A stretch of 56,732 bases of DNA from Prevotella sp. (GCA_017428055.1 JAFRRN010000098.1:1-56732); one strand, 5' to 3'. Shown: positions 45,866 through 55,900, numbered from the stretch's first letter. Notes: generated by a model not told the origin, from the letters alone. A program made the numbers and translations.

Positions 45866-48800
45866 ATGAACAAAAACCTAAAAACCATTGCGATGCTATG
45901 CCTATTGGCACTCTGCTCGCTCGCCGGCACGACACAGATGCTGGCTGCCACGACCGTTACCGCGTTGTGGGATTTCCAAAACCAGAACCCCTCGAGCCTC
46001 TCGGGGTTGAAGATTGAGGGCGACCAAGACCATGTCGCCTCCACCAACTCAAGTATCAGCATGTTCGTGATTGCCAAGAGTGGCAAGTTCGCCGTGCGTA
46101 CCAGCGATGCCCAGCTGAACGCCAACACCTACATGCGCATCCCCGTACAGAGCACGAATGACGTGGTGACTATCGTCTCCTACCCAGGTTATTACAATTA
46201 CACCATCAATGGCACGGCGGCAACCGCCAACACCATGACGCACACTGCTACTTCCGATGAGGTGAGCGTGGGCTATGTTCAGGTGCAAGCCACCTCCACC
46301 ACCTACTTGTATAGCGTTAAAGTGGTGCAGAGCGTGTCGAGTGGCACCACCGCCACGGCGACGTGGGACTTTGAGAATGTCAACCCATCGAGCCTCAGCG
46401 GCATGGCCATTGAGGGTACGTCGGGCCATGTGGCATCGACGCTTGATGGCGTGCAGATGTATGTCATCGGCAATTATGGCAAGTTCGCACAGCGCACGAG
46501 CGACGCGCAGTTTAACGCCAAGACCACCTTGCGCATCCCTGTCACCACGACGAGCGACGTGGTGACGGTGACGAGCTGCACTGGCTACCACAACTATGCC
46601 GTGGGAGGCACCGCCGCCACCGCTGACGTGACGACACACACCGCCACGTCGAGCGAGGTAAGCACGGGCTATGTGGTGATCTACGGCACCGGGTCGTCGT
46701 ACCTGAAGAGCATTACCGTGGTGCAGAACGACTATGTTGCCCCCACTTCATCGAGCAGCAGCTCCACCACGAGTACGGTGACGGCGTTATGGGACTTTGC
46801 CAACGTGAACCCCTCCACTCTGAGTGGGCTGACCATCGAGGGCACGCAGGGGCATATCCCCTCCACCATCAGCGACGTGAGCATCTACTGCATCGGCCAA
46901 TACGGCAAGTTTGCCCAGCGCACGAGCGATGCACAGTTTAACGCCAAGACCGCCCTCCGCGTACCCGTGACCAGCACGAGTGACGTGGTGACGGTGACTA
47001 GCGACACCGGTTATCATAACTATACGGTGGGAGGCGTTGCCGCCACGGCTGACGTGACGACGCACACCGCCACCTCGAGCGAGGTATCCACGGGTTATGT
47101 GGTCATCTATGCCACGGGGTCGTCCTACCTCCAGAGCATCCAGGTGGTACTCAATGCCTACACGGGGTCGGGTACGGCAACCTCCTCGTCGTCCTCATCG
47201 AGCAGCAGTTCCGGCACGACCGACAACACGACGACCGCCAGCGGCTCATTCACTGCCGTGAGCCAGGACTATTACATCGTGAGTGCGGGGTCTGCCAGCG
47301 GCTTCCTTTCCGCCTTGAGCAGTGCCAACAGCAGCTCTTCCTCCTCGCGTAAGTACATCTTCCTGCCTAATGGCACGTATGACCTTGGCACGACATGCCT
47401 CACCGCCATCACGGGTAGCAATATCTCCATCATCGGCCAGAGCATGGACAAGACCATCATCAAGAATGCTCCCGACGTGTCTAATGAGGGCATCAGCACC
47501 ACCGCCACCTTGCTCAACAAGGGCAACAACAACTATTTCCAGGACCTCACCATCCAGAACGCCCTCGACTACTACAACGCCGGGTCGGCGGGACGCGCCG
47601 TGACCTTGCAGGACAAGGGTAACTACACCATCTGCAAGAACGTGAAATTGGTTTCTTACCAGGACACTTATTATAGCAACAATGCCAGCGGCTCGTTCTA
47701 TTTTGAGGACTGTGACATCCACGGCACGGTTGACTTCATCTGTGGCGGTGGCGATGTGTTCTTCAACGAGTGTACGCTGACCGTCGAGCCACGCACGTCG
47801 AGCGGATCGGGCAGCTGCTGCATCGCCGCCCCCTATACGCAAAGCTCGTGGGGCTATGTGTTCAACAACTGCAAGATTGCCAATAATGCCGCATCTTATA
47901 GCCTCGGTCGCGCTTGGGGCGGAAGTCCGAAGTTGGCTTATATCAATACGACATTGACCGCTCCCTCGAAGATCATCTCTACCCGCTTTACCGCCGCCGG
48001 CATGAACGTGGTTGCCAATAAATTCGTGGAATATAACTCGATGAACACCAGTGGTACGACCGTCTCGCCATCAAGCAATGTGGTGAGTTTCACGCAGGGC
48101 AGCACCACCAATACCATGGAGACCATCATCTCCGCCTCCGCCGCTGCGGGCTATGCCCTGGGCAAGGTGTTCACCTCTTGGACTCCCAATGAGGATGCGG
48201 CACAGCTCACCGTCAGCTCTGTCTCGCAGAGCGGTAGCACCATCAAGTGGTCGGCGGTGTCGGGAGCCAGCTCGTATGCCATCTTCAAGGATGGTACGTT
48301 CCTCGCCATCGTGGGCAGCAGTACCACGTCGTATAGCATCAGTGCCACAGGAACTTATACCGTCCGTGCCTCCAACCCGATGGGCGGCTTTGGTACGGCA
48401 GGCAGTGTTACCGTGTCAAGTGTCTCTTCGTCAAGCTCTTCTTCCAGTTCCTCATCCTCAACGTCAAGCATGAGCAGCTACGACAAGAACGCTCCCGTGG
48501 GATGGGGCACGGTGGATGGCTCCATCACGGGCTCGGGCGATGCCAATGCCGTAACCGTCACCACGGCAAGCGAGTTCATCAGTGCCTTGAAGGGTACGAC
48601 GGCAAAGACCATCTATGTGAAAGGCACGTTGACATTCACGGGTCGCCAGACCGTCAATGGCGCACAGAACAAGACGGTCTACGGCCTCTCGGGGTCGGCT
48701 CTCGCCAATACCACCCATACGGCAACGGTTGCCAACACGGGCATCTTGACCTTGAAGAACTGCTCCAACATCATCTTCCGCAACCTGACCTTCAAGGGCG

Positions 48801-49675
48801 CAGGGGCATACGACGTGGACGGATATGACAACCTGACGCTGCAAAACTGCCAGTATATATGGATTGACCACTGTGACTTCCAGGATGCCGTGGACGGCAA
48901 CCTCGACTGCAACAATGGCTCTGACAACATCTGCGTGACATGGTGCCGCTTTCGTTATCTCATCTCGCCGTGGGCTGGAGGCTCCGGCGGCAGCGACGAC
49001 CACCGCTTCTCCAACCTCTGGGGCGGCAGCGACAAGAACGCCAGCACCGACGGCGGCAAGCTCCGAACCACCTTCGCCAACTGCTGGTGGGATGAGGGAT
49101 GCCGTGAGCGTATGCCTCGCGTGAGGTTCGGCAAGGTCCATATCGTCAATTGTCTCTATTCCAGTACGGTAGCGAACTATTGCATCGGTGCGGGCTATAT
49201 GAGCAACATCTACGTGGAGAAGTCGGCTTTCACCAGCACGAAGGCCAAGGCTACCCCCTGGAAGAGTTGTGCAACGAGCAGTGGATATACTGATTACAAC
49301 ATCACGTTGACAGGAAACTCCGGCGTGAGCGATGCCACCAAGCGCAGCGGCAGCAACAGTTACTTCAATCCGTATAGCTACTATAGCTATTCGCCGATGG
49401 CAGCGAGCAAGGTGCAGAGCGAGGTGTCCACATACGCCGGTGCCACGTTGAGTGTCACGGCGGGCAGCGGCGTGAACTCCGCCAAGGGTGCTTTCTGGAC
49501 GGGAGAAGATGAGGTGACAGCCATCAATGACGTGGATGCAGAGGCTGTCGTCGTGAGCCGCCAGGTGTTTGGTGCCAATGGTGCGGAGTTGCAAGGCTAC
49601 CAGAAGGGCTTGAATATCGTCAAGACCACCCTTTCCAACGGTAAGACCGTCGTGAAGAAAGTGATGGTTCAGTGA
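45866..49675 (+). CDS. Pectinesterase-pectate lyase fusion
   Basis: This is a 1269-residue secreted two-enzyme protein with a signal peptide to about residue 28. Three beta-rich repeats follow (about 29-152, 162-288, 302-432), each with a WDF-x-N-x-NPS-[ST]-LSG-x-x-IEG opening and separated by Ser-rich linkers. A CE8 pectinesterase domain (about 458-740) has YQDTYYS and GTVDFICGGG. A fibronectin-III-like segment (about 775-852) leads to a PL1 pectate lyase (about 868-1155) with WIDHCDFQDAVDGNLD and RMPRVRFGKVH. The esterase would demethylate pectin and the lyase cleave the resulting polygalacturonate. The tail resembles those of neighbouring secreted proteins. The promoter region carries an operator array. 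Confidence 0.93.
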   Translation: MNKNLKTIAMLCLLALCSLAGTTQMLAATTVTALWDFQNQNPSSLSGLKIEGDQDHVASTNSSISMFVIAKSGKFAVRTSDAQLNANTYMRIPVQSTNDVVTIVSYPGYYNYTINGTAATANTMTHTATSDEVSVGYVQVQATSTTYLYSVKVVQSVSSGTTATATWDFENVNPSSLSGMAIEGTSGHVASTLDGVQMYVIGNYGKFAQRTSDAQFNAKTTLRIPVTTTSDVVTVTSCTGYHNYAVGGTAATADVTTHTATSSEVSTGYVVIYGTGSSYLKSITVVQNDYVAPTSSSSSSTTSTVTALWDFANVNPSTLSGLTIEGTQGHIPSTISDVSIYCIGQYGKFAQRTSDAQFNAKTALRVPVTSTSDVVTVTSDTGYHNYTVGGVAATADVTTHTATSSEVSTGYVVIYATGSSYLQSIQVVLNAYTGSGTATSSSSSSSSSSGTTDNTTTASGSFTAVSQDYYIVSAGSASGFLSALSSANSSSSSSRKYIFLPNGTYDLGTTCLTAITGSNISIIGQSMDKTIIKNAPDVSNEGISTTATLLNKGNNNYFQDLTIQNALDYYNAGSAGRAVTLQDKGNYTICKNVKLVSYQDTYYSNNASGSFYFEDCDIHGTVDFICGGGDVFFNECTLTVEPRTSSGSGSCCIAAPYTQSSWGYVFNNCKIANNAASYSLGRAWGGSPKLAYINTTLTAPSKIISTRFTAAGMNVVANKFVEYNSMNTSGTTVSPSSNVVSFTQGSTTNTMETIISASAAAGYALGKVFTSWTPNEDAAQLTVSSVSQSGSTIKWSAVSGASSYAIFKDGTFLAIVGSSTTSYSISATGTYTVRASNPMGGFGTAGSVTVSSVSSSSSSSSSSSSTSSMSSYDKNAPVGWGTVDGSITGSGDANAVTVTTASEFISALKGTTAKTIYVKGTLTFTGRQTVNGAQNKTVYGLSGSALANTTHTATVANTGILTLKNCSNIIFRNLTFKGAGAYDVDGYDNLTLQNCQYIWIDHCDFQDAVDGNLDCNNGSDNICVTWCRFRYLISPWAGGSGGSDDHRFSNLWGGSDKNASTDGGKLRTTFANCWWDEGCRERMPRVRFGKVHIVNCLYSSTVANYCIGAGYMSNIYVEKSAFTSTKAKATPWKSCATSSGYTDYNITLTGNSGVSDATKRSGSNSYFNPYSYYSYSPMAASKVQSEVSTYAGATLSVTAGSGVNSAKGAFWTGEDEVTAINDVDAEAVVVSRQVFGANGAELQGYQKGLNIVKTTLSNGKTVVKKVMVQ

Positions 49676-49720
49676 TTGATGACATGTAGACAGTCATATT
49701 GTCAACATTGATAAACGGAT

Positions 49721-49757
49721 ACGAATGCCACCCATGACAAGAAAGGGTGGCATTCGT
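49721..49757 (+). terminator. Terminator after the pectinase gene
   Basis: The perfect 13-base arms ACGAATGCCACCC (49721-49733) and GGGTGGCATTCGT (49745-49757) enclose an 11-base loop; GTTTCTTG follows. The T-tract is weak but the stem is strong. Confidence 0.75.
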
Positions 49758-49816
49758 GTTTCTTGAAATAATTGTTGTCTGACACAATAAAAGGGCGGAT
49801 ATTGCGTTATTCATTC

Positions 49817-50755
49817 GTGTTTAAACGCAAAATAATCATACTGCTTGCCCTGTTCCTGTCGGCGATGGGAAAGGCGCAATACGATGTCTCCTTCTCACAT
49901 TACTTCGATATGGAGCCATCGTTCAATCCCGCGTCAGTAGGTAAGGAGGCGGTCTTGAATGTTACTGCCGCGTATGCGATTGACCTCGCCGGATTTGAGC
50001 ACAACCCCCAAACTATGTATTTCGCCGGTGACATTCCCTTTTATGCGCTCAAGACTTATCATGGCGTAGGGGCACAGTTGATGAGTGACAAGCTCGGACT
50101 GTTTGACCACCAGCGGCTTGCCGTGCAGTATGCCATTCGCCACAAGCTGCTGGGTGGGCAACTCGCTTATGGCTTACAGGTAGGGTTGCTCAGCGAGAAG
50201 TTTGACGGTTCGAAGGCGGAGTTTCCCGAAGAGGGTACCGACCTGGCATTCACCAATTCGGAGGTTGACGGTACAGCTCTTGACATCGACTTTGGCCTGT
50301 ATTACACCCATCGCAATTGGTATGTTGGCGTCTCCGCCAAGCACCTGACGGCTCCCCTTGTCCATCTTGGTGAGACCAACGAGTTGCAGATAGACCGGAC
50401 ATATTATTTGACGGGTGGATACAATATTCGCTTTCGTTCTCCGTTCTTAAAGGTGAAGACATCCTTCTTGGTTCGTTCCGACTTGGTGGCTCTCCGTGGC
50501 GACGTGACGGGGCGGTTGGTTTATACCAATGACACGAAGATGATGTACGCCGGCTTGGCCTACAGTCCTACAAACTCGGTGACATTCCTCATAGGTGGAA
50601 GTTTCCAAGGGATTGTGTTGGGCTATAGCTATGAGGTGTATACCTCTGCCATCAATCCTGGCAACGGTAGCCATGAGCTGTTTCTTGGTTACCAAATGGA
50701 CATTAACTTGGTGAAAAAGGGGCGCAATCTTCATAAGAGCGTGCGCATCCTTTAA
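49817..50755 (+). CDS. porP: PorP/SprF family type IX secretion protein
   Basis: This outer-membrane protein of the PorP/SprF family has about 312 residues. The segment FKRKIIILLALFLSAMGKAQ is a signal peptide, followed by YDVSFSHYFDMEPSFNPASVGKE, the family hallmark. The body shows beta-barrel-like strands (YGLQVGLLSEKFDG, LDIDFGLYYTHRNWYVGVSAKHL, FLIGGSFQGIVLGYSYEVY). No ATG is available; GTG at 49817 gives a normal signal peptide, while TTG at 49802 or 49772 would lengthen it. PorP anchors substrates or the motor complex at the outer membrane. It is the first gene of the por cluster. Confidence 0.85.
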   Translation: MFKRKIIILLALFLSAMGKAQYDVSFSHYFDMEPSFNPASVGKEAVLNVTAAYAIDLAGFEHNPQTMYFAGDIPFYALKTYHGVGAQLMSDKLGLFDHQRLAVQYAIRHKLLGGQLAYGLQVGLLSEKFDGSKAEFPEEGTDLAFTNSEVDGTALDIDFGLYYTHRNWYVGVSAKHLTAPLVHLGETNELQIDRTYYLTGGYNIRFRSPFLKVKTSFLVRSDLVALRGDVTGRLVYTNDTKMMYAGLAYSPTNSVTFLIGGSFQGIVLGYSYEVYTSAINPGNGSHELFLGYQMDINLVKKGRNLHKSVRIL

Positions 50756-50802
50756 AAGTTGAATAATTAAAAAAGTTGGAAATATAATAATCAAATGAAT
50801 CA

Positions 50803-52317
50803 ATGAAGATGAAAGAAGGAAAATTGAAACAAATGATACCTGAAAAGTGGAAGGCAGCCAGCACGGCGATTCTTACCTTTTCGCTTTTTTACCTTTTCAC
50901 CTTTTCCTTCATGGGATGCATGGGCAGCAAGTCGGCATCGTCGTCCGGACGTGGGGGCGAGGTGGTCGGCATAGGCGGCAAGGCATTCTCCGAACCCACT
51001 CCCTACGGAATGACACGCATTAATCGGGGTTGGCTTCGCATGGGTATGGAGGAGCAAGACAGCCTATGGGGCAAACAAGCGCCCGTGAAGGACGTGTCGG
51101 TGGATGGCTTCTGGATGGACGAGACAGAGATCACCAATTCGCAATACAAGCAGTTTGTCAACTGGGTGCGTGATAGTATTCTCCGCACACGTCTCGCAGA
51201 TCCGTCGTATGGTGGTGATGAGACTTATATGATTACCGAAGACAAGAACGGCGACCCCATCGAGCCGCACCTCAATTGGAAGAAACAACTGCCACGTAAG
51301 CCCAACGAGGATGAACAACGTGCCATGGAAAGCCTTTATAAGGTTAATCCCGTGACGGGCGAGAAGTTGCTCGACTCACGGCAGTTGAATTATCGTTATG
51401 AGGTGTATGACTACACCACGGCAGCCCTCCGTCGCAACCGTTTGCAGGCAGAGGAGCGCAACCTGAATACCGATGTCGTGGTGGATCCTAACGAGGTGGT
51501 GATGATTTCAAAGGATACCGCTTATATCGATGACGAGGGACGTATCGTGAGAGAGACCATCAATCGCCCATTGACTGGCGAATGGGACTTCCTCAATACC
51601 TATATTGTCAATATCTATCCCGATACGACATGCTGGGTGAACGATTTCCAAAACTCAGATAACGAGACCTATCTGCGTAACTATTACTCCAACCCTGCCT
51701 ATAACGACTATCCCGTGGTGGGCGTGACATGGGAACAGGCCAATGCGTTCTGTGCTTGGCGCACGGACTACCTGTTGAAAGGTCTTGGCCCAGAGGCTCG
51801 TTACGTGCAACGCTATCGTCTGCCTACCGAGGCGGAATGGGAATATGCCGCCCGTGGCAAGGACCAGAATGAGTTTCCTTGGGACAATCCAAGTGTGAAG
51901 AGTGGCGATGGTTGCTTCTATGCCAACTTCAAGCCCGACCGTGGCAATTACACCAAGGACGGCAATCTCATCACGAGCAAGGTGGGTATCTATTCCGCCA
52001 ATTCCAATGGTTTGTTTGACATGGCGGGCAACGTGGCGGAATGGACGAGTACCATCTATACCGAAGCGGGTGTGGATGCCATGAACGACCTCAACCCACA
52101 ATTGGAATATAAGGCGGCAAAGGAAGACCCATACCGATTGAAGAAAAAGAGTGTCCGCGGCGGGTCGTGGAAAGACCCGGAGAGTTATATCCGCAGCGCG
52201 TGGCGCACATGGGAATACCAAAACCAGCCCCGCTCCTATATTGGCTTCCGTTGTGTGAGAAGCCTTGCTAACACCACAAGTACGAAACAGAAACAAACCA
52301 AGAGCAAGAAAAAATGA
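50803..52317 (+). CDS. porK: Type IX secretion lipoprotein PorK/GldK
   Basis: This 504-residue lipoprotein carries a hydrophobic stretch ending FSFMGC (cysteine 39). The mature protein has a formylglycine-generating-enzyme (SUMF1-like) fold: DGFWMDETEITNSQYKQFV, YPVVGVTWEQANAFCAWR, YRLPTEAEWEYAARG, GLFDMAGNVAEWTS and VRGGSWKDPESY. PorK forms the periplasmic ring with PorN under the outer membrane. The stop overlaps the start of the next gene by four bases. Confidence 0.93.
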   Translation: MKMKEGKLKQMIPEKWKAASTAILTFSLFYLFTFSFMGCMGSKSASSSGRGGEVVGIGGKAFSEPTPYGMTRINRGWLRMGMEEQDSLWGKQAPVKDVSVDGFWMDETEITNSQYKQFVNWVRDSILRTRLADPSYGGDETYMITEDKNGDPIEPHLNWKKQLPRKPNEDEQRAMESLYKVNPVTGEKLLDSRQLNYRYEVYDYTTAALRRNRLQAEERNLNTDVVVDPNEVVMISKDTAYIDDEGRIVRETINRPLTGEWDFLNTYIVNIYPDTTCWVNDFQNSDNETYLRNYYSNPAYNDYPVVGVTWEQANAFCAWRTDYLLKGLGPEARYVQRYRLPTEAEWEYAARGKDQNEFPWDNPSVKSGDGCFYANFKPDRGNYTKDGNLITSKVGIYSANSNGLFDMAGNVAEWTSTIYTEAGVDAMNDLNPQLEYKAAKEDPYRLKKKSVRGGSWKDPESYIRSAWRTWEYQNQPRSYIGFRCVRSLANTTSTKQKQTKSKKK

Positions 52318-53204
52318 CCAAGTATAGCAAGTTCAATGTTGTCTACCGTCTACAGAAGTGGATGGATAGCGTTCCAGGGCAAACATTTCTCAACTATGCA
52401 TATAGTTGGGGTGCCTCTATCGTGATTTTGGGTACGCTCTTCAAGCTCACCCACTTACCTGGGGCAAACTTCTTCCTTTTCCTTGGAATGGGAACGGAGG
52501 TGTTTGTGTTCTTCATTTCAGCATTCGACCGGCCGTTTGACAAGACGGCAGACGGAAGGAATTTGCCTACGCATCTTGGCGTGGAGGGCATCGAGGGCGC
52601 AGACATACCTGTCGATGAATTGACCGAGGGCGAGACACCCGCTGTGGCGGCTGCCGTGGGCAGTGGTGGCGGTGGCATCATCGGAGGCGGTGGTGGCACA
52701 ATCATCATCGGCGGCGGTGGCAGTGGTGATGTTGTAGATGGTGCTGGCCATGTAGGTGACATAGATGAAGTAGGTCATGTAGGTGGAGCTGGAACGGTAG
52801 GTGCTGTTGGTGGCGGGGCTTGGATTTCGCAGCAACAGGAGACCACTCCCGACATGGCAGAGGCACAGGGCAACTACGTGGAAGAACTCAAGAAACTTAC
52901 CGAGATGCTGGGCAAGGTGTCGGAGCAAAGCGAGCGTCTCACCCGCGACAGCGAGGAGATGGAGAACCTCAACCGTACCCTTACGGGTATCTGCAAGGTT
53001 TATGAGATGCAACTCAAGGGTGCCAGCCAGCAGATTGGCACCATTGACCAGATCAATGAGCAGAGCCGTAAGATGGCAGGGCAGATTGCCGAACTCAATA
53101 AGATTTATGCCCGTATGATTGAGGCAATGACCGTCAATATGCCGAAGACGGGGCTTCAAAGGGCAGATGTGACGAATGGGATGGTTGGGGAAGATGAGCT
53201 TTGA
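52314..53204 (+). CDS. porL: Type IX secretion motor protein PorL/GldL
   Basis: This 296-residue inner-membrane protein has two helices at about 33-72 (WGASIVILGTLFKL, ANFFLFLGMGTEVFVFFI). Glu62 in GMGTEVF corresponds by context to the proton-conducting glutamate of GldL. The cytoplasmic part is mostly a coiled coil (about 185-285). Between the membrane part and the coiled coil is a Gly-rich segment (about 114-169) with GGGG runs and repeated GHVGD/GHVGG units, longer than I expect for the family. It forms the proton-driven motor with PorM. Confidence 0.92.
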   Translation: MTKYSKFNVVYRLQKWMDSVPGQTFLNYAYSWGASIVILGTLFKLTHLPGANFFLFLGMGTEVFVFFISAFDRPFDKTADGRNLPTHLGVEGIEGADIPVDELTEGETPAVAAAVGSGGGGIIGGGGGTIIIGGGGSGDVVDGAGHVGDIDEVGHVGGAGTVGAVGGGAWISQQQETTPDMAEAQGNYVEELKKLTEMLGKVSEQSERLTRDSEEMENLNRTLTGICKVYEMQLKGASQQIGTIDQINEQSRKMAGQIAELNKIYARMIEAMTVNMPKTGLQRADVTNGMVGEDEL

Positions 53205-53242
53205 CACGCTTTTAGTTCATTGACCTATCAAACAGTATTATT

Positions 53243-54796
53243 ATGGCAATCAAGAAAAGACCCGTATCTCCCCGACAGAAGATGATCAACCTGATGTATG
53301 TGGTGTTGATGGCGATGCTGGCGTTGAACGTCTCCACGGAGGTGCTCAACGGCTTCTCCGTCGTGGAGGAGAGCCTCAACCGCACCACATCGAACTCGGC
53401 AAAGGAGAATGCGTCGATATATAAGGACTTCGATGATCAGCTCAAACTCAATCCCTCGAAAGTGAAGGCTTGGTATGATAAGGCGTCAACCGTCAAGCAG
53501 ATGAGCGATTCCATCTACAATTTCGCACAGGAATTGAAGGAGGCGATTGTCAGGGAAGCCGATGGGAAGAAAGCCGACATCCATAACATCCGCAACAAGG
53601 AAGACCTTGAGGCGGCATCATTTGTCATGCTTGCGCCAGGCTCTGGCAAGGGCAAACGACTTCATGATGCCATCGTCTCTTATCGCGAGCGTATCTTGAA
53701 GATGGTTCCCGATCAGCAACAACGTGAGATTATCGCCAACAACTTGACCACCGAGTTACCCAAGGGTGCGCATACGATGGGTAAGAACTGGCAGGAGTAT
53801 ATGTTTGAAGACATGCCTGTGGCTGCCGCTGTGACCTTGCTGTCGAAATTGCAGAGTGACATTCGCTATGCTGAAGGTGAGGTCTTGCACACATTGGTGT
53901 CAAACATCGACGTGAAAGATATTCGTGTGAACAAGCTGGATGCCTTTGTCATCCCTGAGAAGACAACCCTTTATCCGGGCGAGACGTTCTCTGCCAATAT
54001 CGTGATGGCGGCTGTAGACACCACGCAGACGCCAGAAATATACATCAATGGCAACCGCATCAATACCACGGGCAAGTATTCTTTTACGGCTGGTGGAGTG
54101 GGAGAGCATACGTTTGGTGGCTATATGTTGACGCATAATGCAGCTGGCGAGACCATCCGACGTGAGTTCTTGCAGAAATATAGTGTCATTCCCGCACCGA
54201 GCGGAGCCACCGTGGCTGCCGACTTGATGAATGTGTTGTATGCGGGATATAGCAACCCGATGAGCGTCAGCGTTCCCGGCGTACCGCAAAATGCCGTGTC
54301 TGTGACGATGAGTGGCGGCTCGTTGACCGCTAAGGGCGACGGTCATTACATTGCCGTTCCCGCAGCCGTGGGCAAGGATGTGACCTTTACCGTCACCGCC
54401 AATGACAAGGGAACGAGTAGGCAGATGGCACAAGTCACCTTCAAGGTGCGTAAGTTGCCCGACCCAACGCCATACGTTGTCATTGGTGACGACCGCTATA
54501 AGGGTGGCGGATTGGCGAAAGCATCGCTGATGGGCATGAACACGTTGAGTGCCGCCATTGATGACGGCTTGCTTGACATCCCATTTAAGGTGTTGTCGTT
54601 TGAGACTGTGTTCTTCGACAACATGGGAAATGCTGTTCCCTTGGCATCCGATGGCAACCAGTTCTCTGGCCGTCAGAAGGACTCGTTCCGCAAGTTGTCA
54701 CGCGGTAGGCGTTTCTATATCCGTGGAGTACAGGCCATTGGTCCCGATGGCATTACCCGTACCTTACCCGGTGCCATGGAGGTCATCGTGAAGTAA
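53243..54796 (+). CDS. porM: Type IX secretion motor protein PorM/GldM
   Basis: This 517-residue protein has one N-terminal inner-membrane helix (KMINLMYVVLMAMLALNVST) and a long periplasmic part with helical then Ig-like domains. Arg11 in SPRQKMINLMY corresponds to the conserved arginine that pairs with the PorL glutamate. The C-terminal domains (about 215-517) reach the PorK/N ring. It follows porL by 38 bases. Confidence 0.93.
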   Translation: MAIKKRPVSPRQKMINLMYVVLMAMLALNVSTEVLNGFSVVEESLNRTTSNSAKENASIYKDFDDQLKLNPSKVKAWYDKASTVKQMSDSIYNFAQELKEAIVREADGKKADIHNIRNKEDLEAASFVMLAPGSGKGKRLHDAIVSYRERILKMVPDQQQREIIANNLTTELPKGAHTMGKNWQEYMFEDMPVAAAVTLLSKLQSDIRYAEGEVLHTLVSNIDVKDIRVNKLDAFVIPEKTTLYPGETFSANIVMAAVDTTQTPEIYINGNRINTTGKYSFTAGGVGEHTFGGYMLTHNAAGETIRREFLQKYSVIPAPSGATVAADLMNVLYAGYSNPMSVSVPGVPQNAVSVTMSGGSLTAKGDGHYIAVPAAVGKDVTFTVTANDKGTSRQMAQVTFKVRKLPDPTPYVVIGDDRYKGGGLAKASLMGMNTLSAAIDDGLLDIPFKVLSFETVFFDNMGNAVPLASDGNQFSGRQKDSFRKLSRGRRFYIRGVQAIGPDGITRTLPGAMEVIVK

Positions 54797-54834
54797 TAAT
54801 ATAATAATGTAGGAATAATTGAAATAAGATAGTG

Positions 54835-55890
54835 ATGAAACGTATTTTTTTCATATTGCTCATAGCTTGCTTGGCTCAAGGCATCCTGGCGCAGCCACAA
54901 CGAAGGCGCACACAGCAACAAGCGGCAGCACAGCAACAAAACAAGTCGAATGCCAATACCATAACAACACGTGCGCAAATTTCCTTCCCCACGCAAGCCG
55001 TGATGTCGGAGGATGTGGTGTGGAGGCGTGACATCTACCGGGAGATTAGTCTCATGGAGGATGCCAATGCTGGCCTGTATTATCCCGTTGAACCCGTAGG
55101 CACACAGATGAACCTCTTTACTTATATGTTCCGCTTGATTATGCGCGGCATGGTCAAGGCGTATGAGTATCGCATGGATGGCAACGAGGTGTTTACCGAC
55201 TCCGCGAGAATCAAGCCCTTGCAGTTCCTTGACGACTACCATATCTATTATGAGCGAACGGCGAAAGGTGTTCATCTGGATGACAGCGACATTCCTTCCA
55301 AGGAGGTAACGGCTTACTATCTGAAGGAAAGTGCCTACTATGACCAGGCCACGTCAACATTCCATACCAAGGTGTTGGCACTTTGCCCCATCATGGTGCG
55401 CGAGGATGACTTTGGCGACGGTGCGGCAAAATATCCCTTGTTCTGGGTGAAATATGATGATATGGCACCATTCCTCGCCAAGCAGACCATCATGACAAGC
55501 AACCTCAACAATGCAGCGACGATGAGTGTGGACGATTTCTTTGCCATGAACAAGTACCGTGGAAAGATTTACAAGACGACGAACATGCTCGGACAGACCT
55601 TGGCTCAATACTGCAACAACGACTCTGCGGCGATGTCGAAGGAACAACGGCGTATCGAGGCGGAGCTGAAGGAGTTTGAGAAACAACTTTGGGGAGACCA
55701 ACAAAAGAAGGACTCGCTCGACTCCATTGCCAATGCTGCGAAAGATGTCAAGGAGAAGAAAGTGAAAAAATCGACGCGACGCAGCGGAGGCACTACGGAA
55801 AAGACAGTGAAGAAGAGCGGACGTAGTCGCAGCACTTCAACGCCCAGTTCGGGTTCAGCCCGCGTGACAGTTCGTCGGGAAAGACATTAA
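54835..55890 (+). CDS. porN: Type IX secretion protein PorN/GldN
   Basis: The 351-residue protein starts at the ATG of MKRIFFILLIACLAQGILAQ; a GTG one codon earlier is unlikely. The Gln-rich segment after the signal (RRRTQQQAAAQQQNKS) is followed by the conserved GldN core (VVWRRDIYREISLMEDANAGLYYPVEP, LFTYMFRLIMRG, ILWV-type FWVKYDD). The C-terminus is very basic, with a Ser/Arg/Lys-rich tail (about 300-351). PorN partners PorK in the periplasmic ring. Confidence 0.92.
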   Translation: MKRIFFILLIACLAQGILAQPQRRRTQQQAAAQQQNKSNANTITTRAQISFPTQAVMSEDVVWRRDIYREISLMEDANAGLYYPVEPVGTQMNLFTYMFRLIMRGMVKAYEYRMDGNEVFTDSARIKPLQFLDDYHIYYERTAKGVHLDDSDIPSKEVTAYYLKESAYYDQATSTFHTKVLALCPIMVREDDFGDGAAKYPLFWVKYDDMAPFLAKQTIMTSNLNNAATMSVDDFFAMNKYRGKIYKTTNMLGQTLAQYCNNDSAAMSKEQRRIEAELKEFEKQLWGDQQKKDSLDSIANAAKDVKEKKVKKSTRRSGGTTEKTVKKSGRSRSTSTPSSGSARVTVRRERH

Positions 55891-55900
55891 ATATTATAAT

